23,262 bases of DNA from positions 1-23,262 of the forward strand of contig DFOK01000004.1 of the NCBI GenBank assembly GCA_002376715.1, written 5' to 3'. Below the pieces are notes generated by a model. That model was given only the letters and a program-made list of their open reading frames with translations. It had not been told where the DNA came from and made no database searches. The stretch comes from Bacteroidales bacterium UBA3543 (GTDB lineage: Bacteria; Bacteroidota; Bacteroidia; Bacteroidales; UBA932). Of the stretch, positions 6,740-15,290 are shown one piece after another. Position 1 is the first letter of the stretch. Each line of letters starts with the position of its first letter. The translations under genes were made by a program, and so were the position numbers.

Positions 6740-6769
6740 CAAATATATCAATTTTTATACCAAATACAA
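6740..6769 (-). promoter_or_regulatory. Bacteroidota-type promoter for the lipoprotein-barrel operon
   Basis: On the minus strand, TTG (6769-6767), a 19-base spacer and TATATTTG (6747-6740) match the consensus exactly. Transcription would start near 6734 and give a leader of about 45 bases carrying the AGGAGGT site. Confidence 0.8.
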
Positions 6770-6775
6770 CAAAAA

Positions 6776-8254
6776 ATGGCAAAAGAAGTAACAAGTAGGG
6801 AAGAAAATTACTCCCAATGGTACAACAATCTCGTGTTAAAGGCGGATCTTGCTGAACAGTCGGCAGTTAGAGGATGTATGGTGATAAAACCTTACGGATA
6901 TGCCATCTGGGAAAAGATGCAAAACCAGCTTGACAAAATGTTCAAAGAGACAGGTCATGTCAATGCTTATTTCCCTCTCTTCATACCCAAATCATTCCTC
7001 AGCCGGGAAGCGGAGCACGTAGAAGGGTTTGCAAAAGAGTGTGCTGTAGTGACTCACCACCGTCTGATGGCTGATCCCGACGGGTCAGGTCTTGTGGTTG
7101 ATCCTTCGGCAAAACTCGAAGAGGAACTTGTGGTTCGCCCCACATCTGAAACAATCATTTGGAATACATACAAAAACTGGATACAATCCTGGAGGGATCT
7201 TCCCATCCTTTGCAACCAGTGGGCCAATGTGGTGCGCTGGGAGATGCGTACCCGCCTTTTTCTCCGTACAGCGGAATTCCTGTGGCAGGAGGGGCATACT
7301 GCCCATGCTACTGAACAGGAAGCGATAGATGAGACTCAGATGATAGTCGAATTATATGCGCAGTTTGCACGTGAATATATGGCTATGCCTGTTGTGGTAG
7401 GTCGTAAAAGTGAATCCGAGCGCTTTGCAGGTGCTGTGGATACTCTCTGCATCGAAGCTCTGATGCAGGATGGCAAAGCTTTGCAGGCAGGCACATCTCA
7501 TTTCCTGGGCCAGAACTTCGCCAAGGCCTTCGATGTGCAGTTTGCCAACAAGGAGGGCGGCCTTGACTATGTATGGGCTACCTCTTGGGGTGTTTCTACT
7601 CGTTTGATGGGAGCGTTGATTATGACCCACAGCGACAATCATGGTTTGATATTGCCACCGAAACTTGCGCCCTATCATGTGGTGATGGTGCCTATTTTCA
7701 AGACGGAAGAGGAGCATACCCAGCTTTTGGAGAGAATGTATGAACTAAAAAAGGAACTTGAGGCTGCAGGATTATCGGTGAAGGTGGATGACAGAGACAA
7801 TCTTCGTCCCGGATTCAAGTTCGCCGAGTGGGAACTCAAAGGAGTACCTGCACGCATCGTGATAGGCCCCAGGGATCTGGCGGCCGGAGTTGTGGAGCTC
7901 GCCCGTCGTGATAATCTGACCAAGGAGAGTGTCCCTCAGGAGGGACTTGCAGAGCGCCTGCTAGCTTTGATGGCTGATATTCAGGAAAATATTTATGCAA
8001 AAGCACTAAAATTCCGCGAGGAAAATACATTTAAGGTAGATAGCTGGGATGAGTTCAAAGAGAAAATAGAAGAGGGTGGATTCCTGCTTTGCCACTGGGA
8101 CGGTACTGCTGAGACAGAGGCTAAAATTAAAGATGAGACCAAAGCCACCGTCCGCTGCATTCCTTTGGATTCATTCGTCTGCAAGGAAGAGGGCAAGTGC
8201 ATCTATTCCGGCAAGCCTTCCCATGAAAGGGTGCTTTTTGCAAGAGCATATTAA
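6776..8254 (+). CDS. proS: Proline--tRNA ligase ProS (archaeal/eukaryal-like type)
   Basis: ProS charges tRNA(Pro) with proline. The 492-residue protein is of the type without the bacterial editing insertion. Class II signatures are visible: RPTSET (121-126), motif 2 beginning RWEMRTR (154) and running to FLWQEGHTAHAT (168-179), and motif 3 region SWGVSTRLMGALIMTHSD near 280. An anticodon-binding domain (about 300-395, with DDRDNLRPGFKFAEWE) is followed by the C-terminal zinc-binding-type domain with Cys residues in LLCHWDG, TVRCIP and CKEEGKC, ending in ARAY. I start at the ATG at 6776 (MAKEVTSREE); the frame is open further upstream, but that part overlaps the promoter region. It diverges from the lipoprotein gene. 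Confidence 0.97.
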   Translation: MAKEVTSREENYSQWYNNLVLKADLAEQSAVRGCMVIKPYGYAIWEKMQNQLDKMFKETGHVNAYFPLFIPKSFLSREAEHVEGFAKECAVVTHHRLMADPDGSGLVVDPSAKLEEELVVRPTSETIIWNTYKNWIQSWRDLPILCNQWANVVRWEMRTRLFLRTAEFLWQEGHTAHATEQEAIDETQMIVELYAQFAREYMAMPVVVGRKSESERFAGAVDTLCIEALMQDGKALQAGTSHFLGQNFAKAFDVQFANKEGGLDYVWATSWGVSTRLMGALIMTHSDNHGLILPPKLAPYHVVMVPIFKTEEEHTQLLERMYELKKELEAAGLSVKVDDRDNLRPGFKFAEWELKGVPARIVIGPRDLAAGVVELARRDNLTKESVPQEGLAERLLALMADIQENIYAKALKFREENTFKVDSWDEFKEKIEEGGFLLCHWDGTAETEAKIKDETKATVRCIPLDSFVCKEEGKCIYSGKPSHERVLFARAY

Positions 8255-8272
8255 ATTTGCTACATTGTTACA

Positions 8273-9229
8273 ATGAAACATCATATGAAACGATCAATCG
8301 CATTTCTTCTGTTTTTGTTTTTGGGAACTGCACTATTTGCGCAGGAAGCAGCTCCCGCAGATACTACTGTAGCGGTGGCAGATACGGTCGTGGCCCCCAA
8401 GCCCCAATATTGGACTAAAAGTCTTACCACACAGATCGGTTTCTCACAACTTTCACTTACCAACTGGGCAACCGGAGGTTACGGTTCCATTTCACTCAAT
8501 ACTTTCGCCGGAGCTAATGCCAATTACAAACGTGAAAAACTCATATGGGACAACCAACTCCAGGTTGGTTATGGCTTCATACAATCTTTTGAAGATGGCT
8601 ACAAGAAGAGTGATGACCGTCTCATATTAGATAGCAAAGTGGGTTACAAGGCCGTAGAAACCCTATACATATCAGCTCTGTTCAATCTGAGAACCCAGTT
8701 TGCACAAGGCCACGAGAAGGGCAATCTGGTATCGGATTTCTTCACTCCGGCATATGTGTCTCTCGGTTTTGGTGTGGACTACAAGCCTTTCAACAATTTC
8801 TCCATCAATATTTCTCCTCTTACGGGAAAGACCGTAATGGTAAAGAATCCGGAACTACGCGAAAAATATGGCAATGCCGAAGATCAGTTTTGCCGGTTCG
8901 AACTTGGTGCCCAGATCAAGGTCGATGGAAAAATAGAAGTTGAAAACTTTAAAGTACTTACTTCTCTCACACTCTTCTCGGACTATTTGAACAAACCACA
9001 AAATGTCAAGGTCTTTTGGGATGTAAATGCGGATGCTAAAATCACCAAGTTTTTTTCCGTAACCCTCAGGACCAACCTCATCTATGATGACGCTATAAAA
9101 TTTCTGGATAAAAAAGACAAACAGGGTAATCTAATTCTTGATGATAACGGAAAACCCATAAAAGTGCCCGGAGTGCAGTTTAAGGAACTTTTCAGCATAG
9201 GCTTATCTTACACTTTCGGCAATAAATAA
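8273..9229 (+). CDS. DUF3078 outer-membrane barrel protein
   Basis: A 318-residue exported protein with a signal peptide ending LFLGTALFAQ. After a short Ala/Thr/Val linker it has the DUF3078 pattern: SQLSLTNWATGGYGSISLNT near residue 60, then alternating strands with aromatic girdles (KLIWDNQLQVGYGF, FGVDYKPFNNFSINISPLTG), ending SIGLSYTFGNK. The family is found in Bacteroidota and is predicted to be an outer-membrane barrel; its function is not known. A second Met at codon 5 (8285, MKRSIAFLLF) is an equally good start. It follows proS by 18 bases and precedes tilS by 11, so it probably belongs to the proS transcript; a lone TAAATTTG overlaps the proS stop. Confidence 0.87.
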   Translation: MKHHMKRSIAFLLFLFLGTALFAQEAAPADTTVAVADTVVAPKPQYWTKSLTTQIGFSQLSLTNWATGGYGSISLNTFAGANANYKREKLIWDNQLQVGYGFIQSFEDGYKKSDDRLILDSKVGYKAVETLYISALFNLRTQFAQGHEKGNLVSDFFTPAYVSLGFGVDYKPFNNFSINISPLTGKTVMVKNPELREKYGNAEDQFCRFELGAQIKVDGKIEVENFKVLTSLTLFSDYLNKPQNVKVFWDVNADAKITKFFSVTLRTNLIYDDAIKFLDKKDKQGNLILDDNGKPIKVPGVQFKELFSIGLSYTFGNK

Positions 9230-9240
9230 AAAAATGCATT

Positions 9241-10545
9241 GTGCAGGAGCTTTTTGACATAGAGTTGCGTTCTCTTACTGCCGGCGTTGATCACCCATCG
9301 ATCCTGGTTGGAGTCAGCGGAGGAATGGATTCTATGTGTATGGCTAATCTATTTCTCCATACCACCGTGCCCTGCACATTTAGGATCGCACACGTCAATT
9401 TCTCCCTCAGAGGGGTTGAAAGCGATCAGGATGAGGACTTGGTACATGATTGGTGTAAACAACACGGTGTCCCTTTTTACTCAACAAGGGTTAATGCTCA
9501 CGAGTTTGCACAGGAGCAATCGATTTCCACTCAGATGGCGGCACGTGATCTGCGGTACAGCTGGTTTCTCTCCCTGCTGGAGGAGCACTCGATGGACTTC
9601 CTCGCCATTTCACACAACCTTAACGACAGCGTAGAGACTCTGATGATCAATCTTCTCAGGGGTACCGGTCTTCGAGGACTCTCCGGTATCCGGCGTTCCA
9701 ACGGACCCATTATACGTCCGCTGCTCTTCGCTACCAGACATGATATCAGCGACTATGTGGCTTCGAACAATGTTCCTTTTCGGGAGGATTCCACAAATAA
9801 AGAATCGCAATATTATCGCAACCGCATACGCAATGAAGTCTTTCCTCATTTTGAGATAATCAACCCTTCCTTCCTGCAGACAATCAACACCTCGATGGCT
9901 CGCTTTTCCGAGATATCGGATGTGCTGGAGGAGCTATACAACTCCAGAAAAGGTACTCTCTATCATATGAAAGAGGGAGTTTTGCATATTGACATCAAGG
10001 CGCTCAAGGCTGAGAAGAGCATCAACTGGTGGCTCTTTACTATACTGGAGGGCTATGGGTTCAATGATGCTCAGATAACTCAGATAGCGGAGGCACTCAA
10101 GGGTCAGAGCGGCAAGACTTTTTTCTCCACTTCTCACATCCTTATCCGGGACAGGCAATATCTCAAGGTTTATCCCGGAAATCAGAACTATGATGACCTC
10201 GAGGTCTCGATAAAAGTCTTCACAAAGCCGGCCGGCTTTAATCCCAAAAATGCTCCTGAAGGCACCCTCTACGTAGATGGCAGACGGCTCAAATTCCCTC
10301 TTATATGCCGCAGATGGAAGCCTGCGGATCGTTTCAGACCTTTTGGTATGAAAGGCTTTAAAAAGTTAAGCGACTTTTTTATTGACCTAAAGCTCGATGT
10401 GGAGGAAAAGAAACGTCAGATCGTTGTCACTACGCTCGACAAAAAAGGGGTGGAGCAGATTGTCTGCATTGTGGGCAAAAGAATTGATGACCGCTGGAAA
10501 ATTACAGCGGCCACCAAACAAGTTGTATCGATCACGAAGGTGTGA
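9241..10545 (+). CDS. tilS: tRNA(Ile)-lysidine synthase TilS
   Basis: TilS attaches lysine to C34 of the CAU anticodon of tRNA(Ile2), changing its specificity from Met to Ile; it is essential in most bacteria. The 434-residue protein has the ATP-pyrophosphatase P-loop SGGMDS (26-31), the RIAHVNFSLRG strand, the SHNLNDSVETLMINLLRGTG segment near 120, and the C-terminal domain with WKPADRFRPFGMKGFKKLSDF, the typical tRNA-binding region. The start is GTG at 9241; no in-frame ATG lies nearby, and the ATG at 9234 is in another frame that stops after seven codons. The stop codon lies in the stem of a hairpin followed by a T-rich stretch (10530-10558), a likely terminator. Confidence 0.95.
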   Translation: MQELFDIELRSLTAGVDHPSILVGVSGGMDSMCMANLFLHTTVPCTFRIAHVNFSLRGVESDQDEDLVHDWCKQHGVPFYSTRVNAHEFAQEQSISTQMAARDLRYSWFLSLLEEHSMDFLAISHNLNDSVETLMINLLRGTGLRGLSGIRRSNGPIIRPLLFATRHDISDYVASNNVPFREDSTNKESQYYRNRIRNEVFPHFEIINPSFLQTINTSMARFSEISDVLEELYNSRKGTLYHMKEGVLHIDIKALKAEKSINWWLFTILEGYGFNDAQITQIAEALKGQSGKTFFSTSHILIRDRQYLKVYPGNQNYDDLEVSIKVFTKPAGFNPKNAPEGTLYVDGRRLKFPLICRRWKPADRFRPFGMKGFKKLSDFFIDLKLDVEEKKRQIVVTTLDKKGVEQIVCIVGKRIDDRWKITAATKQVVSITKV

Positions 10546-10558
10546 TCTATTGCTTTTT
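10530..10558 (+). terminator. Weak terminator of tilS
   Basis: GATCAC (10530-10535) pairs with GTGATC (10542-10547) across a 6-base loop and is followed by TATTGCTTTTT. The stem includes the tilS stop codon. The stem is short and the T-run interrupted, so efficiency may be modest. Confidence 0.45.
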
Positions 10559-10560
10559 CC

Positions 10561-12324
10561 TTATCTTATGTCGTAAACTATAGGGAGACGGGCATAGTGA
10601 ACTGCTCCGGTTGCCTCTTTCAGACGTGAATAACTTCTCTCTATGTATGCGAAAGGATCTGCCAGCGTGTTGATATCCACACCTGTCTTTGAAAGGGATT
10701 CCATAAGTTTCTCCAGAGTAGTTTTGACTTGAGGATACTCCACTAGACGATACTTTGATAGACCGGCCATTTCAGCCGCATATGCAATGGCGTCAACCAG
10801 CCCACCCTCCATATCTGCAAGCCCGATCTCCAGCGCGTCACTGCCGGCCCAGACTCTACCCTGAGCAATCATTTCGACCTGTTCAACACTCATGTTCCTG
10901 CCTGTTGCTACGATAGAGGTAAAGTCGGTGTAGATTTTCTCTACCGACTGCCGAACATACTCTCTTTCGGCATTGTCGAGGGCACGCATACCGCTCATTG
11001 CATCACTGTGTTTGTTGGTGGTGATCGCCACCGAACGGAGGTGTAGATGTTTTTCCATCGTCTTGCTGACGTTAGGCACGAGTGCGAACACTCCGATGGA
11101 GCCGGTAAGGGTAGATTTATTGGTAAATATCTTGTCGGCTTTGGCTGAAATCCAGTACCCGCCGGAGGCAGCAAAGTCACCGTAACTTGCAATCACAGGT
11201 TTTACCTCTTTCAGCAGAGATATTTCACGGTGAATCATTTCTGAGGCCGATACGCCGCCCCCCGGAGAGTTTACTCTTAGTACCACGGCTTTGATGGTGG
11301 AGTCTTTTCTTATTTTTTCAAGGGTTTGGGAGAACTTGATGCCGGAGACTGCCTTATCAGTTCCTTCCATTACGATTTCTCCGTCAGCATAAACTACTGC
11401 AATTTTCTCTTTGGCACGTAGTTCGGGTTTTACACGCGCTGCGGCATATTTGGTTATAGGTGTAAATTTGAGATCTTTTACTTCGGTGACTCCGTAGAGG
11501 GAGCAAAGGTACTCGGCTACCTGGTCGCTATACCACAATTCATCCACAAGCCCCTTTTCGAGTGCACTGGAGGCATTATGGAATTCAAGATTATCAATCC
11601 AGAAGTTGAACTGTTCGGAATTGAAATCCCTGGACTCTGCAATCTCATCGCACCAGCCCTTCCAGATGGAGTTGAGCATTGTCTTGTTTTGTTCCAGGTT
11701 TTCGGCACTGATATCATTCTGAACAAATTGCTCAGCCGCGGCTTTATACTTTCCGTGTTTTATAAGTTGCAATTCAACTCCTATGCGGTCGAGAAGGTCT
11801 TTGAAAAATATCATGTTTGAACTCAATCCAAGGATGAAAACATCACCGTAAGGGTTGAATATTACTTTGTCTGAAACAGAAGCGAGATAGTAGTTTGCGT
11901 TATTGAACTCATTGGAATAGGAGATTATCGCCTTGCCTGAGGCACGGAACCGCTTGAGGGCATCCCTGACCTCTTCCATTTGGGCAATGCCCATTTTAAG
12001 AGTTCCGGGAGTCATGTAAATGAACTTTATGCCCGGATCTTCAGCTGCAGCGTCAATTGCTTTGACAAAGGAATAAAGCGGCATGCTACCGGTCATATCT
12101 ACATCTCCGGTAATAGGGTTAATGGAGAACTTATCGCCCTTCTGTTCAGTGATGGGAGTCTTGAAGTCCAGAAGCAATATGCTCTCTTTCGCAATGATAG
12201 GTTCATCGGAAGAACCGAATGATGCTATACCTACAAGCAGTATGATTGAGAAAAATCCAAACACCAAAAAGGCGAGGACAGTGCCTACGAATGAGGCCAA
12301 CAGCACTTTTAAAAAATCTTTCAT
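10561..12324 (-). CDS. sppA: Signal peptide peptidase SppA (67K type)
   Basis: SppA is a membrane-bound serine protease that degrades cleaved signal peptides. The 587-residue protein has one N-terminal membrane segment (about 8-36) and two tandem ClpP-like S49 domains. The Ser/Lys dyad of the long form is present: Lys194 in KYKAAAEQF of the first domain and Ser387 in AASGGYWIS of the second, with the SPGGGVSASE oxyanion-region segment (353-362). Length fits the E. coli type (618). I choose the ATG at 12324 (MKDFLKVLLASF); the frame is open 13 codons further but that part covers the promoter region and would spoil the signal anchor. It is convergent with tilS (15-base gap) and divergent from the His/Cys-rich gene. 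Confidence 0.95.
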   Translation of the reverse strand: MKDFLKVLLASFVGTVLAFLVFGFFSIILLVGIASFGSSDEPIIAKESILLLDFKTPITEQKGDKFSINPITGDVDMTGSMPLYSFVKAIDAAAEDPGIKFIYMTPGTLKMGIAQMEEVRDALKRFRASGKAIISYSNEFNNANYYLASVSDKVIFNPYGDVFILGLSSNMIFFKDLLDRIGVELQLIKHGKYKAAAEQFVQNDISAENLEQNKTMLNSIWKGWCDEIAESRDFNSEQFNFWIDNLEFHNASSALEKGLVDELWYSDQVAEYLCSLYGVTEVKDLKFTPITKYAAARVKPELRAKEKIAVVYADGEIVMEGTDKAVSGIKFSQTLEKIRKDSTIKAVVLRVNSPGGGVSASEMIHREISLLKEVKPVIASYGDFAASGGYWISAKADKIFTNKSTLTGSIGVFALVPNVSKTMEKHLHLRSVAITTNKHSDAMSGMRALDNAEREYVRQSVEKIYTDFTSIVATGRNMSVEQVEMIAQGRVWAGSDALEIGLADMEGGLVDAIAYAAEMAGLSKYRLVEYPQVKTTLEKLMESLSKTGVDINTLADPFAYIERSYSRLKEATGAVHYARLPIVYDIR

Positions 12325-12357
12325 ATTTGGAACCTTTGATTTGATACTTAATATATT

Positions 12358-12387
12358 TTGCAAATATACATATAATTTTTACTTTTG
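12358..12387 (+). promoter_or_regulatory. Bacteroidota-type promoter for the His/Cys-rich metal gene
   Basis: TTG (12358-12360), a 19-base spacer and TACTTTTG (12380-12387) match the consensus exactly. The expected start of transcription (about 12391-12395) coincides with the GTG start codon at 12393, so the mRNA would be leaderless or nearly so. Confidence 0.8.
12361..12368 (-). promoter_or_regulatory. Candidate -7 element for sppA
   Basis: TATATTTG on the minus strand matches TAnnTTTG and would start transcription near 12354, 30 bases before the sppA ATG. No TTG is found 19-21 bases upstream. The element lies inside the spacer of the opposite-strand promoter, so the two promoters would compete. 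Confidence 0.45.
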
Positions 12388-12392
12388 CCCCG

Positions 12393-12833
12393 GTGAAAAC
12401 ACTTGTAAAACATCTATTTTGTGCGCTTTTCACGATCTTCTATATTGTAGGATTCGTGGGTTTCGGAGTGCATAAATGCCACATTGAGGGAACCACGGAT
12501 TTGGTACTTATGATGGGTGATGTATCTTGCGAGTCGATTCACGATCATATCCATGATCATCACGATTGTTGTGAAAGTCACTGTGACTCCTATCCTTTTC
12601 ATTTTACAGACTGCAGCGGCGAATGTTGTAGTACGGCTGTGTTTGTAGTTACTTCCGAGCAGGAACGTCTGCAGGATGAAGATTCCGGATTGTTTGCACA
12701 GATAACTACAACTCCATTGCTCTGTGATGATCTGACGGCTCTTTCTTTTGGCACTGCCGGTTTCCCTTCAAGGGATCTTACTCCGCCAAAAGTCGGACTT
12801 CTACTTTCAGCCATTTCTGTCTGGAGGTTGTGA
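12393..12833 (+). CDS. Small exported His/Cys-rich protein (HYC_CC_PP-like), putative metal binder
   Basis: A 146-residue protein with an N-terminal hydrophobic export segment (residues 7-25, VGFVGFGVHKCH at its end). Residues 27-79 hold eight Cys and nine His, including HDHIHDHHDCC (50-60) and DCSGECC (73-79). The general plan resembles the HYC_CC_PP proteins that accompany metal genes in Bacteroidota; I place it there by resemblance only. It stands directly before a TonB receptor and an HMA protein, so binding of copper, zinc or a similar metal in the periplasm is inferred. The start is GTG at 12393, five bases after the -7 element, with no room for a ribosome binding site. The next in-frame starts would cut the export signal. 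Confidence 0.72.
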   Translation: MKTLVKHLFCALFTIFYIVGFVGFGVHKCHIEGTTDLVLMMGDVSCESIHDHIHDHHDCCESHCDSYPFHFTDCSGECCSTAVFVVTSEQERLQDEDSGLFAQITTTPLLCDDLTALSFGTAGFPSRDLTPPKVGLLLSAISVWRL

Positions 12834-12950
12834 TTTACAGCTCTCCGGTGTTGTCGTGCGGTCATAGTTTTGGCCTCACGCTTCCCATGTATTTAAGCAA
12901 ATAAGTGACAACCATTTCCGATTCTAAAAGGACAAAAACGACAATACATA

Positions 12951-15245
12951 ATGAGAAAAGCATTATTTTCAATAATTACCATTCTTTTCTGCACAACAAT
13001 ACTTGCGCAGGATTTCAAAGGGTCCGTTATTTATAGGAGAAGTGACGGTAAAACGGAACCGCTTCCCTTTGCACAAGTTTATCTCATCGAAAAGGCGAAA
13101 CTCATAGAAACCGATGAAAACGGACAATTTATCATTAACCTTGAGCAAAGGACCACTATGGTGGCAACTTATGTGGGTTACACAAAAGATACTTTGATTG
13201 TGGATCCGGGTATTCCTTCAGGAGAATTTTACCTTATGGGTGAAAATGAGGTGGATGAAGCTGTAGTGACCTCAAGGCAATTGACAAATACCCTCTCACG
13301 CATCAAACCGGTAAGAACTGAGGTTATTACAGCTGCAGGTATCTGCAAAATGGCCTGTTGCAACCTTGCGGAGAGTTTTGAAAACTCCGCCAGCGTCTCA
13401 GTGGGCTACTCGGACGCCATTACCGGAGCACGTCAGATAAAACTCCTCGGCTTGGCGGGCACCTATACTCAGATGTTGGATGAGAACAGGCCTGTGATGA
13501 GGGGACTCGCATCGCCCTTTGGACTTAACTACATTCCCGGACAGTGGCTTGAGAGTATCCAGATCGCAAAAGGTCCCTCTTCGGTCATCAACGGACTCGA
13601 GGCTATCACAGGACAGATCAATGTGGAGCATCGCAAACCCACCGACGAGGTCCCCTTTTTTTTACAACTCTTCGGTAGCAGCCACTCAATGGTAGAGGGC
13701 AATATTGCCTCATCTCTCCAGCTCAATGAGAAGTGGAGTACGGTAATCCTTGCCCACGCTTCTTCAGTGCTAAAGGGTACTGACCACAATGATGATGGCT
13801 TCAGGGATGAGCCCCAGGCTACCCAATTCAATTTCTCTAACAGATGGCTTTATTATGATCCGAGCGGTTTTCAAATGCGTTTCGGCGTTAGAGCTCTTAC
13901 CGATGGCCGCGTTGCCGGTCAAATGGGATTTCAGAGGGGCGATAACCCTCGGGCAAGTGAATATTGGGGATCGCTCATACGTAATTCAGGTATCAACGGC
14001 TATCTGAAAATGGGAATTCCTCTCAATGAGGAGAATAGTCAGAATATAGCTATTGTCGCAGATTACAACTACTACAAAATTGACTCCGATTATGGAATGA
14101 AATCCTACGCAGGCACCCAGAAATCCATTTTCCTCAACCTTATCTACCAGAATCAGATTAATGACTATCATCGTATTTCATTTGGAATTTCGGGGCAGGA
14201 TGACGATTTTTGGGAACATGTAGGTGATGACAGACTACACATTTTTGCTCCTTCCCCTGCAAAGGAGCCTTTTGCATATGGTATCGGCCTTAGCCGCAGG
14301 GAGAGATCGTTAGGTATTTACGGTGAATACAATTACACTCTCGACGATAAAGTGACCTTTGTGGGGAGCCTCAGAGGCGACTACAATAACATCCACGGCT
14401 TCCTTTTCGCTCCCAGGGTGACACTTAAATATTCCTTTACAGATGATATCATCTTCAGACTTCTCGGAGGCAGGGGATTTAGGACTGCTAATATTTTCGC
14501 AGATAATATCGGAATCTTCTCTACCGGAAGAATTATCATGATGGACGATGGTCTGCGTGAAACAAAGCGTAACTTGCTCGAGGATGCCTGGACGTATGGC
14601 GGCAACATCACATTCTACCTCCCTTTCGGATATGAAAACAACACCTATCTCAGTTTCGACTATTTCAGAAACGATTTTCTCAAACAGGTAATCGTTGACC
14701 AGGAGTTCGATAAAGTATGGGCTTTTATCTACAATCTGGACGGGAAATCTTATACCAACACCTATCAGGTGGACTTTTCGGTTGATCCTATTGAGAGATT
14801 CAATATTGTCACCACATTCAGATATACCGATGCAAAGGTAACTCTTAGAGGACAGGGTCTTGTTGAAAGACCTCTCACAAGTCGTTTCAAGGCAGTTTTC
14901 AATGCTCAGTATGCTACTGCGATGAACAAATGGACGTTTGATTTCACCGCCCAGCTTAACGGCAAGACCAAACTGCCAGATTTCATGGCAGGTCGGGATA
15001 AGGTCATAGAGAAAGACGGGGAATATTTCTCGCCCATTTATCCGATGTTCTTCGCTCAAATTACCCGCAAATTCAGAGGTATAGATCTATATATAGGCGG
15101 TGAAAACCTCGGAAATTATCGTCAGCGCGATGCCATTCTCAACGCTGACAAGCCATTTTCAGAGGACTTCAACGCCAGTGCCATCTGGGGACCGCTTTCA
15201 GGTATCAAGATTTATGCAGGTCTCCGTCTTACAATCTGGAAATAA
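12951..15245 (+). CDS. TonB-dependent receptor, probable metal uptake
   Basis: A 764-residue outer-membrane receptor. It has a signal peptide (ending TTILAQ), a carboxypeptidase-regulatory-like domain (about 22-97, with LPFAQVYLIEKAKLIETDEN), a plug domain (about 115-225) and a 22-strand-type barrel ending LRLTIWK. The plug contains ICKMACCNLAESFE (131-144), a Cys132-Cys136-Cys137 cluster, followed by IKLLGLAGTYTQMLDENRPV, which I recall as conserved in Bacteroidota receptors next to heavy-metal genes. The genes on either side are a His/Cys-rich exported protein and an HMA protein, which together suggest copper or a related metal as substrate (inference). The 117 bases before it hold no clear promoter; a lone TAGTTTTG occurs at 12865-12872. 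Confidence 0.9.
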   Translation: MRKALFSIITILFCTTILAQDFKGSVIYRRSDGKTEPLPFAQVYLIEKAKLIETDENGQFIINLEQRTTMVATYVGYTKDTLIVDPGIPSGEFYLMGENEVDEAVVTSRQLTNTLSRIKPVRTEVITAAGICKMACCNLAESFENSASVSVGYSDAITGARQIKLLGLAGTYTQMLDENRPVMRGLASPFGLNYIPGQWLESIQIAKGPSSVINGLEAITGQINVEHRKPTDEVPFFLQLFGSSHSMVEGNIASSLQLNEKWSTVILAHASSVLKGTDHNDDGFRDEPQATQFNFSNRWLYYDPSGFQMRFGVRALTDGRVAGQMGFQRGDNPRASEYWGSLIRNSGINGYLKMGIPLNEENSQNIAIVADYNYYKIDSDYGMKSYAGTQKSIFLNLIYQNQINDYHRISFGISGQDDDFWEHVGDDRLHIFAPSPAKEPFAYGIGLSRRERSLGIYGEYNYTLDDKVTFVGSLRGDYNNIHGFLFAPRVTLKYSFTDDIIFRLLGGRGFRTANIFADNIGIFSTGRIIMMDDGLRETKRNLLEDAWTYGGNITFYLPFGYENNTYLSFDYFRNDFLKQVIVDQEFDKVWAFIYNLDGKSYTNTYQVDFSVDPIERFNIVTTFRYTDAKVTLRGQGLVERPLTSRFKAVFNAQYATAMNKWTFDFTAQLNGKTKLPDFMAGRDKVIEKDGEYFSPIYPMFFAQITRKFRGIDLYIGGENLGNYRQRDAILNADKPFSEDFNASAIWGPLSGIKIYAGLRLTIWK

Positions 15246-15290
15246 TTAATTTTTGAATGATAATACTCTAACAATCAAATATCAATTACC

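Noticed and set aside
8252..8259. TAAATTTG as a promoter for the DUF3078 gene
   Set aside because: It matches the -7 box but overlaps the proS stop and no TTG is found 18-21 bases upstream; not strong enough to list.
9234..9257. ATG at 9234 as the tilS start
   Set aside because: It is in a different frame from tilS and meets a stop within eight codons; the GTG at 9241 is in frame with the conserved N-terminus.
12865..12872. TAGTTTTG as a promoter for the TonB receptor
   Set aside because: The nearest TTG is 11 bases upstream, the wrong spacing, and nothing else supports it.
14310..15059. A 249-codon minus-strand open frame within the TonB receptor
   Set aside because: It is antisense to well-conserved barrel sequence and shows no family features or start signals.
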